64,000 nucleotides of DNA from positions 1,736,001 to 1,800,000 of the forward strand of contig JAUTDP010000006.1 of the NCBI GenBank assembly GCA_033439795.1. The letters are read 5' to 3'. Both the position numbers and the translations under genes were made by a program. Under the pieces are notes generated by a model. That model searched no databases, was not told where the DNA came from, and saw only the letters and a list, made by a program, of their open reading frames with translations. This document shows, piece after piece, positions 21,870-34,378 of the stretch. Each line of letters starts with the position of its first letter. Position 1 is the first letter of the stretch. Origin of the DNA: Sordaria brevicollis (taxonomy: Eukaryota > Ascomycota > Sordariomycetes > Sordariales > Sordariaceae).

Positions 21870-24800
21870 TCAACTATCACCACCTACCAACCCCTCAACA
21901 ACTTCATTAACCTTCTCCACTACCTTCTCCGCTACTTTCCCTTCCTCCTTAATCTCGTCCGCTTCACCAACTTCAACACCAGCGATGAACATCGCACTAA
22001 CCGGCTCCAGCGCGCTCACAAAGACGCACAGCAAGCTCGCAATAACAAAGTGACTGATCGTGCTCCCAATTTCAAGCCAGCTGCCCTCATCCTTCACCAC
22101 CCAAAAGAAGTACAGCGTCAGGATGTCGCTGATGCCCATGACCACCATGAACAGGGCCGAGGGAGCTACGCCGAGCCGCTTATTCAGGATACCCAGGTTG
22201 GCGCTGATGAGCGCAAAGGGAATCATGAGCTTGAGGATCAGCATGGCGCCCTGCGAAAAGGGATCGAATATGGGTATGAGGCGGTAGACTGAGTCGAGAG
22301 AGAAGGAGGAGACGGAGGCGACATTGCCGGTCGAGAAGAAGGCGGATTGCAGGAGGATGAAGAAGAAGAGCGCGACACGGGCGTCGTGGAGGGTCAGCGG
22401 GCGGAAGGGCGCGGGGAGGTGTGTTTCGGTGGTTGCCTTCTTGCTGACCGCCGTCTGCGGTGTCTTGGAGGAGGACGAAAACTTCTGGACTGCGTGTTCG
22501 AGGCGGACCCAACTGACGAGAAGAGCGGAGAAGGCAAGATAGAAGAGGCCCTCGTAGGAAATGGTCAGGATGACAAATGTCGGGGCACAAGTGAGGAAGA
22601 TGACGAGGATCCGGTGCATGTAGTGGTTGTTGGGCTGCAAACGGTAGGCCAAAGGCATGAGGAGTGACGCGACTATTGAGCGTGGGTCAGTAAGAGATTG
22701 ACAAGCTGTGGTGACGATGGTGAGAACGTACCAAGAGTAACCCAGCCCATGATCTGGTTGCCGCGAGGAAGGCCTTGCTTGGCCTGTAGCGAAAGGGCAC
22801 TAGAGCGAGTGATGATAATGGAAAGCACAGTGAGGCCAACTTGGATACCGACAAGTGACCTAGACAGGTGGTTCCTAGAGGCAGGCTTCGCGTTCCATGA
22901 GAAGTCGGCCAGGACAAAGTCCTCAAAGATAAGGTAGAGAAGGCCAATGATAACCATGAATACGCCACCGATCGTACTGCCTCGTTGTTAGTATATGGAT
23001 AAAAAGAGAGCGAGGGACATAACTCACATGAGGTCGACGTTCTCTACTTTCATCGCGGGTAGGAGCGTGAACGTGCTCATGGCGAGACAGGAGAGGAACC
23101 AGGTGGCAGATAGCGCGCCATGCTTCTTAAGAAAAGATAGGCCATGAGTGAAGGGCCAGAAAGAACCTAACACAAAGAGAATGGTGAGAATCTCGCGATG
23201 GATGTAGCCCAAAGCAAGTGACTCAATGACGCCAACATAAAGCGCGCTGTTGAGCACGAACGAAGCAACGCTTCCACCCGAGTTGATATGACCAAGCAGC
23301 TCCTTGCGGCCAGCCGCTACACTTTCGCGGCGAGCATAGACTTCCTCCCAGAAGAACACTGGGAAGAAGGCGTAGGCATAATAGGTGAGCGGTGACTTCG
23401 AAATAACGAAGGAGGCGTAGAGAGCGACAAGGACTGACGTGAAGAACAGACCCCCGCCGAGCGTCCTTGAGGGCTTCACCCGGCCATGTAGGACGTGGAG
23501 ATCAACGACCGTTGTAAGAGCATATGCAATCCATCCAAGATAGCCGATGGTGATGAGCGCTCTAAGGAACAGCCAGTCGTAGGTCTGGAGATATCTCAAG
23601 CCACCAAGGCCGACCTTCATAAGGGCAGCTGATTCTTCAATGCCTTCCTCGTAGCGCCCAGCGTCAATAAGTCGGCGGATGTCGGCAACGCGACGGTCTG
23701 GGGAAAGACCATTATCACCGAATGGTTCATACGGCCTATACTTCAACTCTGTAGCCTTCTTCTTTTCCTCCTTCACCCGGTATTGCTCCAAAATACCCTG
23801 CACGTTTACCAGCGACGCCTCAGCCTTCTCCTTAATGTCGGCAGCAAGGTACGACAGAGGCAGTTCGCCAACAGAGTTGGCAGGAAACTCGACGCCAACA
23901 AGGTAGGACATGAGGGCAGCAACATCGGCCTGAGCGACATCGTGTCTCCTGACGTGGTCCAGGTTCCAGTCCGCAGAGTACTCATCATGACCGGGCGCAA
24001 TTTGGCCTGGGTACAACTGAGGCTTGGCAACCCCTGAACCCCAAACAATCAAGGGGGTCCGTGTATTGTCCGGGTGACCATCACCATGGCTTCCCCAGTC
24101 GCTCATACCATGGTCTGCGGTGAACACGAACGCAGTCCTATCGTCGCGGTAGAAGTCGCGGAACAACTCGGCAACCTCCTTGACGCCCTGGTCCACAACC
24201 TTGATGTTGTTAAGGTACTCCTTTGAATAAGGGCGGTATGAATGACCCGTAGTATCCAGACCTAGCAGATGCAGGAAGAAGACAATCTTGTCCTGGCGAA
24301 GCGCCTCAGCAAGCTTCTTGTCCCTGCGAGCCTCAGCAAAGAAGTCCTTAACGTGGTCGAAAACCCAGAGGTCGAGCTGAGTGGCGTCCGACGAGAAGTC
24401 CTCGAATTCGTGTCCGTACGTATAAGCGTCAACCCTTCCCGGCACAGCTCCTTGCTCGAACATTGGCAGAATATCCGGACTGCCCCAACTCCAAGTATGC
24501 CGACTGCGGTTGAACAAGCTGTCAAAGTTGACCGGGTTCAACTTCCACCCTGTCGTGACGGCCGATACATCTTCGTACAGACCAGCGATGAGCGCAACAT
24601 GGCCTGGCCGGGACTCGGTCGGGACGCGCGTGTGGGAAACGCCAAAGGTTCCTTGTTCCAGGATCTTTGATCGTAGATAGGGGGCGAGAGGTCTCGGGGT
24701 CAGGTCGGCATCGGATTTTGGGTACGGTTCGGGATGGGACTGAAGTGCCTTGTCCGCGCGCAAGCCGTCTCCTGAAGTTATGATGATGCGATTAGCGCCT

Positions 24801-25014
24801 GGTTATCACACAATGGATTTGGAATTGTTAACTAACCTACGAACAGAACCAGTCGATCCGCAGGCGCATTACGGTTTGGGGGTCGCTCAACATTAAACAG
24901 GCGCATGCCAGTCTCAATGGGACTGACGAAGTAGATATCGAAGATGGAGAAGATGTAGGCAAAGTGGAAGATTAAGGCGATGGCCAGGAACCTGAACCGT
25001 GGAAAGGCCGCCAT
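21870..25014 (-). CDS. mcd-4: GPI ethanolamine phosphate transferase 1 (Mcd4/PIG-N)
   Basis: ER-membrane enzyme that adds ethanolamine phosphate to the first mannose of GPI anchors. Minus-strand exons 25014-24837, 24771-23028, 22976-22732 and 22672-21870 give 989 residues, typical for fungal Mcd4. An N-terminal signal-anchor (FLAIALIFHFAYIFSIFDIY) precedes the large luminal phosphodiesterase-like domain. Its metal-site motifs are visible: VGDGLRADKA (Asp about 61), RVPTESRPGH, and ADHGMSDWGSHGDGH (about 277-290) followed by NTRTPLIVWGSG. The C-terminal half is a PigN domain with roughly a dozen hydrophobic segments. The introns are 65, 51 and 59 nt, with an actaac branch point in the second. 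An in-frame ATG at 25035 would add seven residues (MARNQLT); the 25014 start puts the signal-anchor at the usual distance. The paralogues Gpi7 and Gpi13 have different luminal motifs and lengths. Confidence 0.94.
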
Positions 25015-25768
25015 CGTAAGTTGATTTCGGGCCAATGAATGGCCGTATCAAGGTCGACGTATGTACGAGTATGTGGATTATTATATCGAAGCTCTGGTGT
25101 ATATCGAATCGTGGATATTAAGTCGGGCGCATCATGGGCGCAGCAGTTGGAATCGTCAAAAGTTAGGGGTCGTCAGTGGTTCTGTCTCGAGAACCTGGAT
25201 CGGAGTGTATAAAACAGTTGGTTGAAACGAAGGAAAGGGGTCACAGCAGCCCTCAAGGTACTTGAAAGAAGATCAATCAAAGCTCAGCTGCAAAAAAAAA
25301 AGAGCAAAGAAACTGCAAAGCTTGAGGTTGTGATTCGTGGTCCCAAATTTCGGCCGCTAGAGATTCGCGATGCCAATGCCACGACGGGGAAGCTGTTCGA
25401 GCGAAGCATTGGGCCAGGAAGGTACATGCAGGGGACAATGACGGAGACTGAAACTCGTGGCCCGTCAGGGTGCACGCCAACTGTCAGCTCACCTTCCTGG
25501 TGTTTTGCCAGCCAGTTGCGGCTGGCATCCCACACGGAAGCCAAGGGTCAGAGCCAGTTGGACCACTGCCGCTAAACGTGACTTCGCGGCAGCGCTGAAT
25601 TGCCTGCCGGGCAAATTCACGTCGACGACGCGCTTCAGAGTCCAGACATTCAACCATCACCATTCAACTCTTTTATGACTTGCCCTTGACTCCATCATAT
25701 TGGTCAGCGCAAGTCGTCGTTGGAGACGAAAACAAAGTTTTGAAATCCCGAAATACCTCGTTTGCGAC
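25015..25768. promoter_or_regulatory. Divergent promoter region between mcd-4 and pol32
   Basis: The two genes start 755 bp apart and diverge, so both promoters must lie here. A gtataaaacag TATA-like word is present at about 25207. Several short open frames in this stretch lack motifs and are not called. Confidence 0.5.
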
Positions 25769-27313
25769 ATGGAGGATTACAAAACGTACCTGGCTGAGAA
25801 TGTCCTCAGCGAGGACAAGGTGGTAAGTCACCCACCCGATTACAAAGAGAACGACCATATTGGGGTTTGAAGGTGAAGAGCTGTCACTGACATGATATCA
25901 TTCTGTAGGTTACATACCGTCTGCTAAGTCGAGCTTTGCGCGTACATCCTAATGTCGCGAAACAGTAAGCAACAGCAGTCTCTTCGCCATCCTTTGAAAG
26001 GACAAGACGCAATGACTTACACACCATGCAGAATGCTCTATGACTTTTACAAGTCTCAGAACACCAAGAAGCCTGGAAGCGTCTTTGCCACATACCTGTT
26101 ATATGGTATCAAGAAGTCCGTGCAGCATCAGAATGGCAACGCCATGGACATTGACCTGCCCAGTTCGCTTCCCGATGCGGACCCAGTTGACAACGACGAT
26201 GTGCCATCGTACACTCTTGCACTCATCCAGGAAGACCGGCTAGCAGATGTTCTCAAGGATTACGAGACGATAGCATCCATCCATGTCTACAGCGTCGGAC
26301 CTCACCCAGCCAAGGACCTTACACTGCTTGTCGATGCCGCTCAAAGTGCGTTAGCCATCAAGGATGATGCCAAGAAGCCACGGCCGCGAACCATCGTCAA
26401 CTCTCACGTACGCCGAAGGGAAAGAAAGGGAGTCGGCCTCAAGGTTGCTGCCGCTGCTGTGCCCGTTAAACAGGAGCCAAAGACTAAAGCAGCTCCTACC
26501 AAGACGGCACCTGCTAAGCCAACGCCAGCACCCGCCCTTGCTGCTCCAAAACCTAAGGAGGAGAGCAAATCCGCTACCCCAGCTACGGAACCTGAAGCAC
26601 CAGCTGCCGCCACCAAGAAAAATGCACCACCACTCAAGCGTAACGCTTCTGCCGCCTCCGGTATCATGCAAGCCTTCTCCAAGGCTGCTTCCCTGCCCAA
26701 GAAGGCCAAACCCTCCGAAAAGTCTACTCCCGCCACGGAAGACACGCCCGTTCTGTCAGATGATGGAGAGGACGACGATGATGTGCCTCTGCCAAGACCC
26801 GGAGCCGCATCCCAGCGGAAGAGCAGGAAGCAACGGGAGGAGGAGCTGAGGAGAATGATGGAGGAAGACGAAGACGAGGAGATGGAAGAGGAGGCTGATT
26901 CTCCAGCTCCGGAAGAAGAGGAAGAGGAACCCGTGGTCGAAGAGCCGCCCGTCAAGGCCGAGGCTGCCAAGGAGGAAGAAAAGGAGATCGTAACGACAAG
27001 CGGAGATGGAAGGAGGCGCGGAAAGAGGAGGGTTATGAAGAAGAAACAAATCATGGATGACCAGGGATATCTGGGTAAGTTGTCCTTGACAAAATCCAGC
27101 CACCACTTAGCTATGCACCTGAAAACTAATGCTGCCTTCACAGTCACCATACAGGAGCCTGCATGGGAGTCTTTCTCTGAGGATGAGGCTCCGCCAGCCT
27201 CCAAGCCGAAGCCCAAGGTTGCGAGCTCGGCGCCACCCGCAGCGGCTGGGAAAGCGAAGAAGCCGGCGCCCAAGGGACAAGGCAACATCATGTCCTTCTT
27301 CTCCAAGAAGTAG
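25769..27313 (+). CDS. pol32: DNA polymerase delta subunit 3 (Pol32/POLD3/Cdc27)
   Basis: Accessory subunit of replicative DNA polymerase delta that links the Pol3/Pol31 core to PCNA. Exons 25769-25822, 25909-25964, 26032-27074 and 27144-27313 give 440 residues. The N-terminal domain (about 1-140; YKTYLAENVLSEDKV, VTYRLLSRALRVHPNVAKQM, LYDFYKSQN) matches the Pol31-binding winged-helix domain of Cdc27/POLD3. The middle is Lys/Ala/Pro-rich and then strongly acidic (about 290-350), as in the family. The C-terminus is QGNIMSFFSKK, a perfect PCNA-interacting PIP box (QxxIxxFF) in its expected terminal position. The first exon is only 54 nt and was placed by splice signals plus the conserved N-terminus. 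The last intron is 69 nt with no in-frame stop, so its retention would insert 23 residues without breaking the protein. It is divergent from mcd-4. Confidence 0.93.
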
Positions 27314-30052
27314 TGATGTGACTGGGATTACCTTTGCGAACTTGACATCCTGGACTCCAACCCCTCAAGATGTAGATGTCCGATGGTCGTGACGGTTCAT
27401 AGACTAACCCATGTTTATTGTCGACCCCTTGACTTAGTCTTCCTGAAGGCTACCGCATCTTATTTGCTAGAAACAACAAGAGCTAAGCTCCATTGCGTCC
27501 TCATCTCAGCGTTCTCTAGCCCTCCCGTCTCTCTTTCTCTCTTGAAACCCTAACACTCGCGTCATGTTAAGGTTAATGTGTGGCGTCCGCCGTGTCACAC
27601 ACCACTGCATCAACAGCAGCAAGACTTCCCGTCATCTTATCACAATGAGCCAAGTGCTTGCTTGGAGGAACAGACAGAAAGTGAGTGGGGCGAGTCCGAG
27701 ACAGCAATATCAGGAAGTTGAACACATTTCTCTCCGTTCCTGCCTCCGTCTTGGTCTCCGGATTTCTCTCCCTCTTCCTCTCTAGCTACCGTCATTCCGT
27801 TACACATCCATGGAAACCGCTCGAAGCCAAACACAGACACATGTAAAATACGGACGACGTCGACGTCCGTATCTGACACTCTTTTGTAGTACCCTTCTCC
27901 CTCCGGATACCGAGAGCGCGGCCAACATCTCTCTGTCCATCTTTCTGGCAGGGAGGCGGGCGGTGTGTCTGAGAAGATACATGTGTATGTATGTCTCAAA
28001 TCCAGGAACCTACAGTACCGTGTGGAAAAGGGAAGTGTAGGAACGTGAGTAGGCACATAGGGACCAACATTGCTGCAGGTCCGGTGGTCAGCTGGGCCAG
28101 TCAGATAGAGTGTTTTGACGTGAAGAGTGTCTGTTGGTTTGTCAAATGTTGGTGACTTCCATGTTTTTCATCTTCAAACTCAGCATTCCAGCCGAAGTAT
28201 GGATTTGCCCAACAAACTCCAAAAGTCGTATAAAGTAGAAAAAACAGAATCGAAGTGAATCAAGTGGCGAGTTTTAACATCAAGTTGGCAGATAGAGAGA
28301 AGACGAGAAAGAAAAGGGTGGGAAACACAAACCCCAAGAAGGCAAGGGTGTCAAAGTAAACGAACGATCCAAACGGGCGGGACGCATGACGTTACACCAA
28401 ATACGGGTGCAGTTCACATGTCTGGTAACCGACAGTTTGGGAAAGAAAAGAGGGGTGGGAAAAGAAGCAAAGGAACTTCCCGAAGAGAAAGAGAACGGAA
28501 GAGGAGAAAATAAAAGCAAACATTGGATTTTGGGGGCTGGGAAAGACAAGGAAAGAGGGGTGTTGATCACTGATGCAATGATTTGATAAATGAGGCGGTA
28601 AAAGGGCCTGATCGAGGAATTTTGTCGACTGTTGCTCGGAAGTTATTTACCTGTGATGGGTCGTTGTTATTTCTAGTTTTTGTCGTTGGTGTTTTCGCCT
28701 TGTAAACACTGGCTTATGGCGGCACCCTTAACTCGTCCTTCTGCCTTGAGGATGGAAACAGATGTGTGCAGTTCTGAATAGGCAAGTGCTTGACGGATTA
28801 CCATAGTAAAACCTGCCTGATGGTTAGTCTCGCAGCTGAAACCGTGAGTAGTCGGCTCGGGTCCTTTAGCCTCGTTGTTTGTCAAGAAGCTTTCTACACT
28901 TCTGTTACACTGCCTGGCTGTGCTACTCTTGAACTCTCCTTCTATCGGTCTCTGTATCCAACAATCTCGAGTCATCTATCCATTACCTTCTCTGCCGGCT
29001 CGTTGAGCCGTTCCTCAACCTTGAGCCATGCAAACACCCAGCTGAGTGGAAGCGAGGAAACACCGTCAGCGGGAGCGAACCCGCTCGGATTATCACATCA
29101 AGCCACACTTACACCATACATGCCATGTGGATTGAAGGATGTAAGATTTGAACACATTGATCCTCCGTTTTGAGACCTTGAACCTGCTCACACAAGGCAT
29201 CCAACAGCCAAGGGCGGCAAAACACAGGGCCAGAGACCCAGGAAGATCAGTCACACGACAAGAATGACCACGTTTATCGAATCTTTGACAGTCGGATTGC
29301 CCAAAGTGTAAACAGACCGTCAGCGGAGAGGAAGGGAGAGAGGCTGAGACCACAATGCTCAATGGGCTAAATGGCTACCATCCCTCCCCTGCCTCCTCAC
29401 CGTCGGTATGTATCTCGTAAGTGCAGTGCATCTGGTACAGTATGTTTCAAGCAAACAGTCAACATCCAAAACCTTCAACTCATGACTCCCATGACCATCA
29501 CCAGGATTCCCAGAACGGAAAGCGATACGGAGTACAAGCCACAAAACGATATGTATCATATTTTTTTACACAACGGAAAACGTTCTCGGACTGAAAGATA
29601 GTTCCGAGCCTCTGGGTTGCGATACAATGGACATCCTACAAGGACAAGGAAATGGGAAAAAGAAAACCTATCGGTTACCTACCCAAGAAGCCAAAAAAGA
29701 AAACTCCTAGCCGCCCGCCCCCTCCGCACCTCCGATAATGTCGGGATTGCATCGTTTTCGAGCAAGTGTCATTCAAACATTCAAACGAGCATTTGTAATC
29801 CTCTAAGCCTCACTCACTCAAACCTTGTCTGGATCAGACCAGGCTTTCTCGCCAGGCTTTGCGTGCCGGATGCACTAAGAAAGGCGATACACGACAAAAA
29901 GGGAAGGGGAAGTTGTTCACCTGGGCCTCCATCCACCGTTTCCGATAATTAGGACAGGCTTATCGGCTTTGCCAACAAAGTCAAGGGATCACTCAAGGTG
30001 AGGCAACGAGGCGAGTCCATGAGCCGGTGAACACGAGATGCCCTTGCTCTCA

Positions 30053-30082
30053 GCATGGCATGGCATGGCATGGCATGGCATG
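30053..30082 (+). repeat. (GGCAT)n pentanucleotide repeat, about 6 units
   Basis: A perfect run of GCATG/GGCAT units, ending in a GCATGCC palindrome. Confidence 0.9.
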
Positions 30083-30548
30083 CCAATAGCCAACCCAACC
30101 GGCCGGCTAACTGGTCGGTCTCAGCGGTATACGGGTGACCCAAGGGATTCATTCGCGATGGACCATGTGGCTGTCGCCCTTTGTCGTTTATTATGTTTTG
30201 TTGGACTGCGGAAATGGTTCCAAAAACCGGCACTGGTTCGCTTGTTGTTGATGGATGACATGAACGAGTTGTTGGTGACCCGAGTCAAACCAGGCATGTT
30301 GGTCAATGTGAATGGGGGAAGCATCAGCATCAACACATTTCCGGCACGGTTTGGCAGAGACATCGATCCTCTCAGAGTTGATCCATACCTATGTACCATT
30401 GCATCTGCCTACACAACAGCCGAAAATCCGAATTGCTCTTGCCTCTGGTAAGCAATTCAAGGGAGTCGCAACTTCCTGATGAGACTTCCTTGTCATCGAC
30501 ATTTAAAGCAGGTTCTATCGGAACTATCCCGTCGTTCCTTACCCACCG

Positions 30549-30579
<31 letters not shown>
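30549..30579 (+). repeat. (GCC)n trinucleotide repeat, about 10 units
   Basis: A run of about ten GCC units after cgtc. It is not in a supported reading frame (would read as poly-Arg on plus or part of an arginine run on minus), so it is taken as non-coding. Confidence 0.9.
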
Positions 30580-33092
30580 TTTTCGGGCAGTTTCGCCTGT
30601 GACCTGACCTGACCCACCATAGCCGGCTTGTCAGTCGGTGATCCTTTCCCGTTCTCTCTTCCATCCCACTTTACAACCGTTCCACGTGGGATATGGCAAT
30701 GATCTTCGTCGAAGGACGGGAGCCAAGAACAACCACAATGAAGTCGCCTTCGAAACCTTCTGATCTCATGATAACCTGGTAGTCCTGGAAGTGATAGTAT
30801 CGAGCTTTGATTCAGATTGGCATTCTCTTTTACTGTTGCCTAACGCAAGTAAAGTACGTGTGGTTGAATTCCGTGATCCCTTCAAGCCCGATAAGCCTCT
30901 TCCTCTATTCCCTTCCAGGCCATAAGCCTAGCTTCGCACCTAGGGCACCCCGTACCGTCTCCCTGTCGTCTCGGTCCGTGTCATAATTCATGCCAGGGCT
31001 TCTTTCCAACCAACAGGTAAACCAAAACCGCGGGTCTGGCTTCAAACTTCCGGCGCTGTATGCCGCTGTCAGGGACCTCATCAAATAGTCTCTGGTCCAG
31101 ACTCGTCTATCGCTCGTCCCGCAAAATGACATTTCTTGTCTTACACGCATCGTTGACGCTTTTGGCTACACGTGTCTCCTAGAGGTAGCGAATTACCTTC
31201 ACTGCTCACTGCACTAGACTCAGAGATCCAGACCCGGAGCGATGGGTCAGATCCGAACAAAGACGACGGATTCGAACGTTTGGGTTCAACGGTGTTTGAT
31301 GGAGTCCAATTCACAAAAGTCAACGCTCGGGCTCGCGGGCTCGGCTGGCGGTGGGAGGGAGGGTGGAGGAGGTGGGTGTGGGCGAACGGTCAACGGCATA
31401 TCTTTTTTAGCGGTTAAAGCGGAGTGTTGTAATGAAGTCGGCTTCGACTCGGTGATAGCCAAAAATGTCTATCGCAATTGATGTTCAAACATATCCTATA
31501 TGTGAGTGTGGTATAGTGAACTTGAAAGGATCGTGAAGTGTGCTTGCGTTGCCAGCTGGCTGGTTTCGTAGATTCTGTCGCGCTATACCACCTAACTGCG
31601 TATACTCTACTAGCCTATGACTAGTTGAACCACCTCCTCGGTGCCAACTCACTCTTGCGTCCACGCCGTCGGGACGTGACCCTTTTTCTTACTTCAATTG
31701 ATCTTTTTTGTCTTGTATGTGTCTGTGTAACACCAATCCAAGCAAGCCCGAGGCACAGTGGGGTTCGGGTTCAGGTACAGGCTTTTTCCTTCATTCACCA
31801 AGAAAAGAAGGTCCCCAAGGTGCGGAAAAGGAGGGGCGGCTCGGAGAAACAGGGAGACGCACGAAGAAGCCAATAAGACTGGAGAAGGACCTCACCTCCG
31901 GTAACAGAAGTTCGGAACGACCTCTTGTTGAAGTTCTTGTGTGTCGGAGCTTCTACCGATGATGGGAAGAACGGGGCGAAGTGGAGGTGATACCGATACA
32001 ACGGATGAAAGATTGAGTGGACAATTCTTACCAGAACTGCCAGAGCGGAGAAAGATGCGCAACACAAGAACCACGGGAAGGGGGGGCAAAAGATCCCATC
32101 CGTACACAGTAAGCGTAAGGGGTAAAAGAAGAGTTTGTGCGTTGTGTCCTGTGTTGATGAGGTGGCGAATAAATTTTATTACCTGGCAAGCGGGTAGCGG
32201 ATGTTGCAACCGCCAGCTGGTCCTTGGAAAATGAATTTTCATTTATGTCGATGCGTCGTCGGTGTGTTCTCCGTGTGCGAGAATGTGTGTGTCGCGATGT
32301 AGCATTGCAGGTTGCGCAAGATCGCCGATTTTGGTAAACGCTATTGGCATGTGTGGTGTGAGAAAGCGTTTGCGTTCCTGGGTGCAGCAAAGGTGGCGAA
32401 CTTTTGGTGGTGAAAATACCGGAACAAGCCCCCGATGGGATGATGGGAGGAACGATGGAGATGGTTCGGAAAGTCAATCATGATGTTATACGCGCGCGAG
32501 AACTAGATTTATGAAACAGCTTTGGTATGTTGCACCCTATAGAAGACGTATGTGTGCTATTGTTTCCCTTCCTTTCCTCCAATCACTTATGCTGTTTCCT
32601 TTGCCAGACAGGTTGTTGTTATATTTCTCTCCCAGATTTCGCAACAGCTATGCAGGATCCGTAAAAGTTGGGTATCAAATCGAGCGCCGACGTAGTGAAT
32701 GACGAGAAATATGCGAGTGTAAATAAAATGAGCAGAGTCGTTAATTTCGTCGCAGAAAAAAGATGATCCAAGCATGCAGAGAAATTGGGTAAAAACATGC
32801 GCGTGAGTGTCTCATATCGATGCTAATGATGGTGGTAGTGCGAGCGTTTGTGTGGCCTTTTTAAGAATGAATGCATGCATCTTCTGTGAGCGATAAAATC
32901 TTGCGAAAGAGTCTGGGTAATAGCGAGCCTCAAAAACAGCAAAAACAGAAAAGAGCAAAACAAATCCAGAGTAAATAGCAAAAACAGATATCATCAGCTT
33001 CCTTCGCTTAAACCATCATTTTCATCGTATTCTAATATCCTTCATAGTTTCCCTCCTAGCAGAGTGACAAGGACATCCAACGGGGGCTCGCG

Positions 33093-34378
33093 TTACTTGA
33101 GCTGCATCTCCTCAAGTTTTCGCTGTATGCTCTTCCAAGCTTCGGGATCAAGTGGAGGTTCCACCCGCTTCGGCGCAAGTCGCTCACATTGTCTGCTGGC
33201 GCACTTGGGGCAGCTGGCGAGGTCCCTCGGCTCTGTGCTGAAGGTGTTCTTGCAGGCCGTGCAACGGAAGTGATGCTGGTATCTGCCGGGCTGGTCTCCA
33301 GGGTAGCCGTAGGGGTACTTGTCCTTCTTTGATCTGTTCACGGGGTCAGCATAACGGTCTTTGTGGATCATTGATATGCGAGGTAAACTTACGGATCACG
33401 AGGGCAATCCGTGCAGCGGACGTGCTGGCATCCCGTGCAGGTCTTGTTTCCAGAAGTGAAGAGGGTCTTGCAGCCGCAGCAAGTCCTGCGCACACGTTGG
33501 CGAGGCTTCTTGTGAACCAAATCCTGAGCTCCAGTCTTGGCGGGGCGTCTGAGGACGAGGTTCTTCTCGGCCTTTTTGGGATTCCAGTCGGGAATGATGG
33601 GGGCGTTTTCGGCACGCTCCTTGATGATCTGGGCGCGCTTCTTCCTGCTCTCCTCCCTCTCGGCCTCGGTCTTCTTGGACGGAATGCGAGGGCACTGCTT
33701 GCAGCGCGTATGCTTGCACTTGGAGCACTCCTTGGAAGCTCCGAACGAGGTGTCGCACTGGTGGCACTTGCGGTGGACACGCATCTTGATGGGCTTCTCA
33801 ACACGGAGAGCATGGCCCTCGGTTGAGTGCCACTCGCTGGGCTTCAGCTCCAATCCATAGAGCTCACCGAGCTTCTTAGCACGCTCCTCGAACAATTGAG
33901 CGCGAGGAACCTTTTGCGCATTAGGGTCCGCAGCCTTGGCCGTAGCAGCAGCAGCAGGGGCGGTTTTGGTGGTGCTATAGTCATGTGTTAGAGAGTGATT
34001 CTGAGCGAGGAAGTCAAATAATATGAGATGAATGCCGAAGTGACCAGAATCAAAGCTGACAATATGCCAGCTCAAGCCCAGTGATTACTCCTTCGCCAAA
34101 ATTCCCCAAAAAGAGAAAAGGTCTTACCTCTTGGCAGTCTCCTTGCCCTTCTTGTCGCTGGCAGCGGCGATGTCGGCCTTGACGTTGTTGCTCGAAAGTC
34201 GCTTCGTCTTCAAAACCGTCTTCACTCTGGTCAAAAGCTTGCCAAAACCCTTCTTCTCCTCCTTGGGGGTCGAGGCCCCGGCCTGTGTAGTCGAGCTCAT
34301 GACGATGGCGTTGTTCTTGATCATGGAGTTAGACTGAGTCGGGTGAGTAGGTCTCACGGTAGTCGGTTGTGCTGACAT
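33093..34378 (-). CDS. Conserved-looking Lys/Cys-rich protein with three CxxC zinc modules
   Basis: No named family is recognised. Minus-strand exons 34378-34128, 33974-33393 and 33333-33093 give 357 residues. The N-terminal 85 residues are basic and Ser/Thr-rich (KGFGKLLTRVKTVLKTKR). A central Lys/Glu/Arg helix-prone part surrounds the first of three similar cysteine modules. Module 1 is CHQC, nine residues, CSKC-KHTR-CKQCPR. Module 2 is CCGC, ten residues, CTGC-QHVR-CTDCPR. Module 3 is CTAC, thirteen residues, CPKC-ASRQ-C. The pattern CxxC-x9-13-CxxC-x4-C(xxC) suggests three zinc-ribbon-like binding units; nucleic-acid binding is plausible but inferred. Both introns are GT/AG and keep phase. 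An in-frame ATG at 34591 would add 71 residues (MSVNNPRKLDNKY...); the 34378 start is preferred because the extension looks less constrained, but this is uncertain. Confidence 0.8.

Larger units (their letters stand above)
27314..33092. other. 5.8-kb gene-poor region between convergent genes
   Basis: pol32 ends at 27313 and the zinc-module gene ends at 33093, so both read into this stretch. I examined both strands and found no open frame with motifs, conserved-looking sequence or C-ending codon bias. It contains two simple repeats (30053-30082 and 30549-30579) and no RIP signature. A GTTCGAATCC word near 31265 (minus strand) does not fold into a tRNA. Confidence 0.45.

Noticed and set aside
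26404..27306. 300-residue minus-strand open frame opposite pol32
   Set aside because: Poly-Ser tracts mirror the GAA/GAG acidic region of pol32, and the plus-strand frame ends in a perfect PIP box and has clear splice sites.
28790..29173. 127-residue plus-strand open frame in the 5.8-kb gap
   Set aside because: No codon bias, no signal peptide or domain, and no leader or splice signals; typical random frame length for this composition.
30541..30582. CCG/GCC run as a possible CRISPR-like or structured repeat
   Set aside because: A simple trinucleotide microsatellite without spacers.
31245..31290. GTTCGAATCC word on the minus strand resembling a tRNA B box
   Set aside because: The flanking bases do not form a T stem and no A box lies at the right distance.
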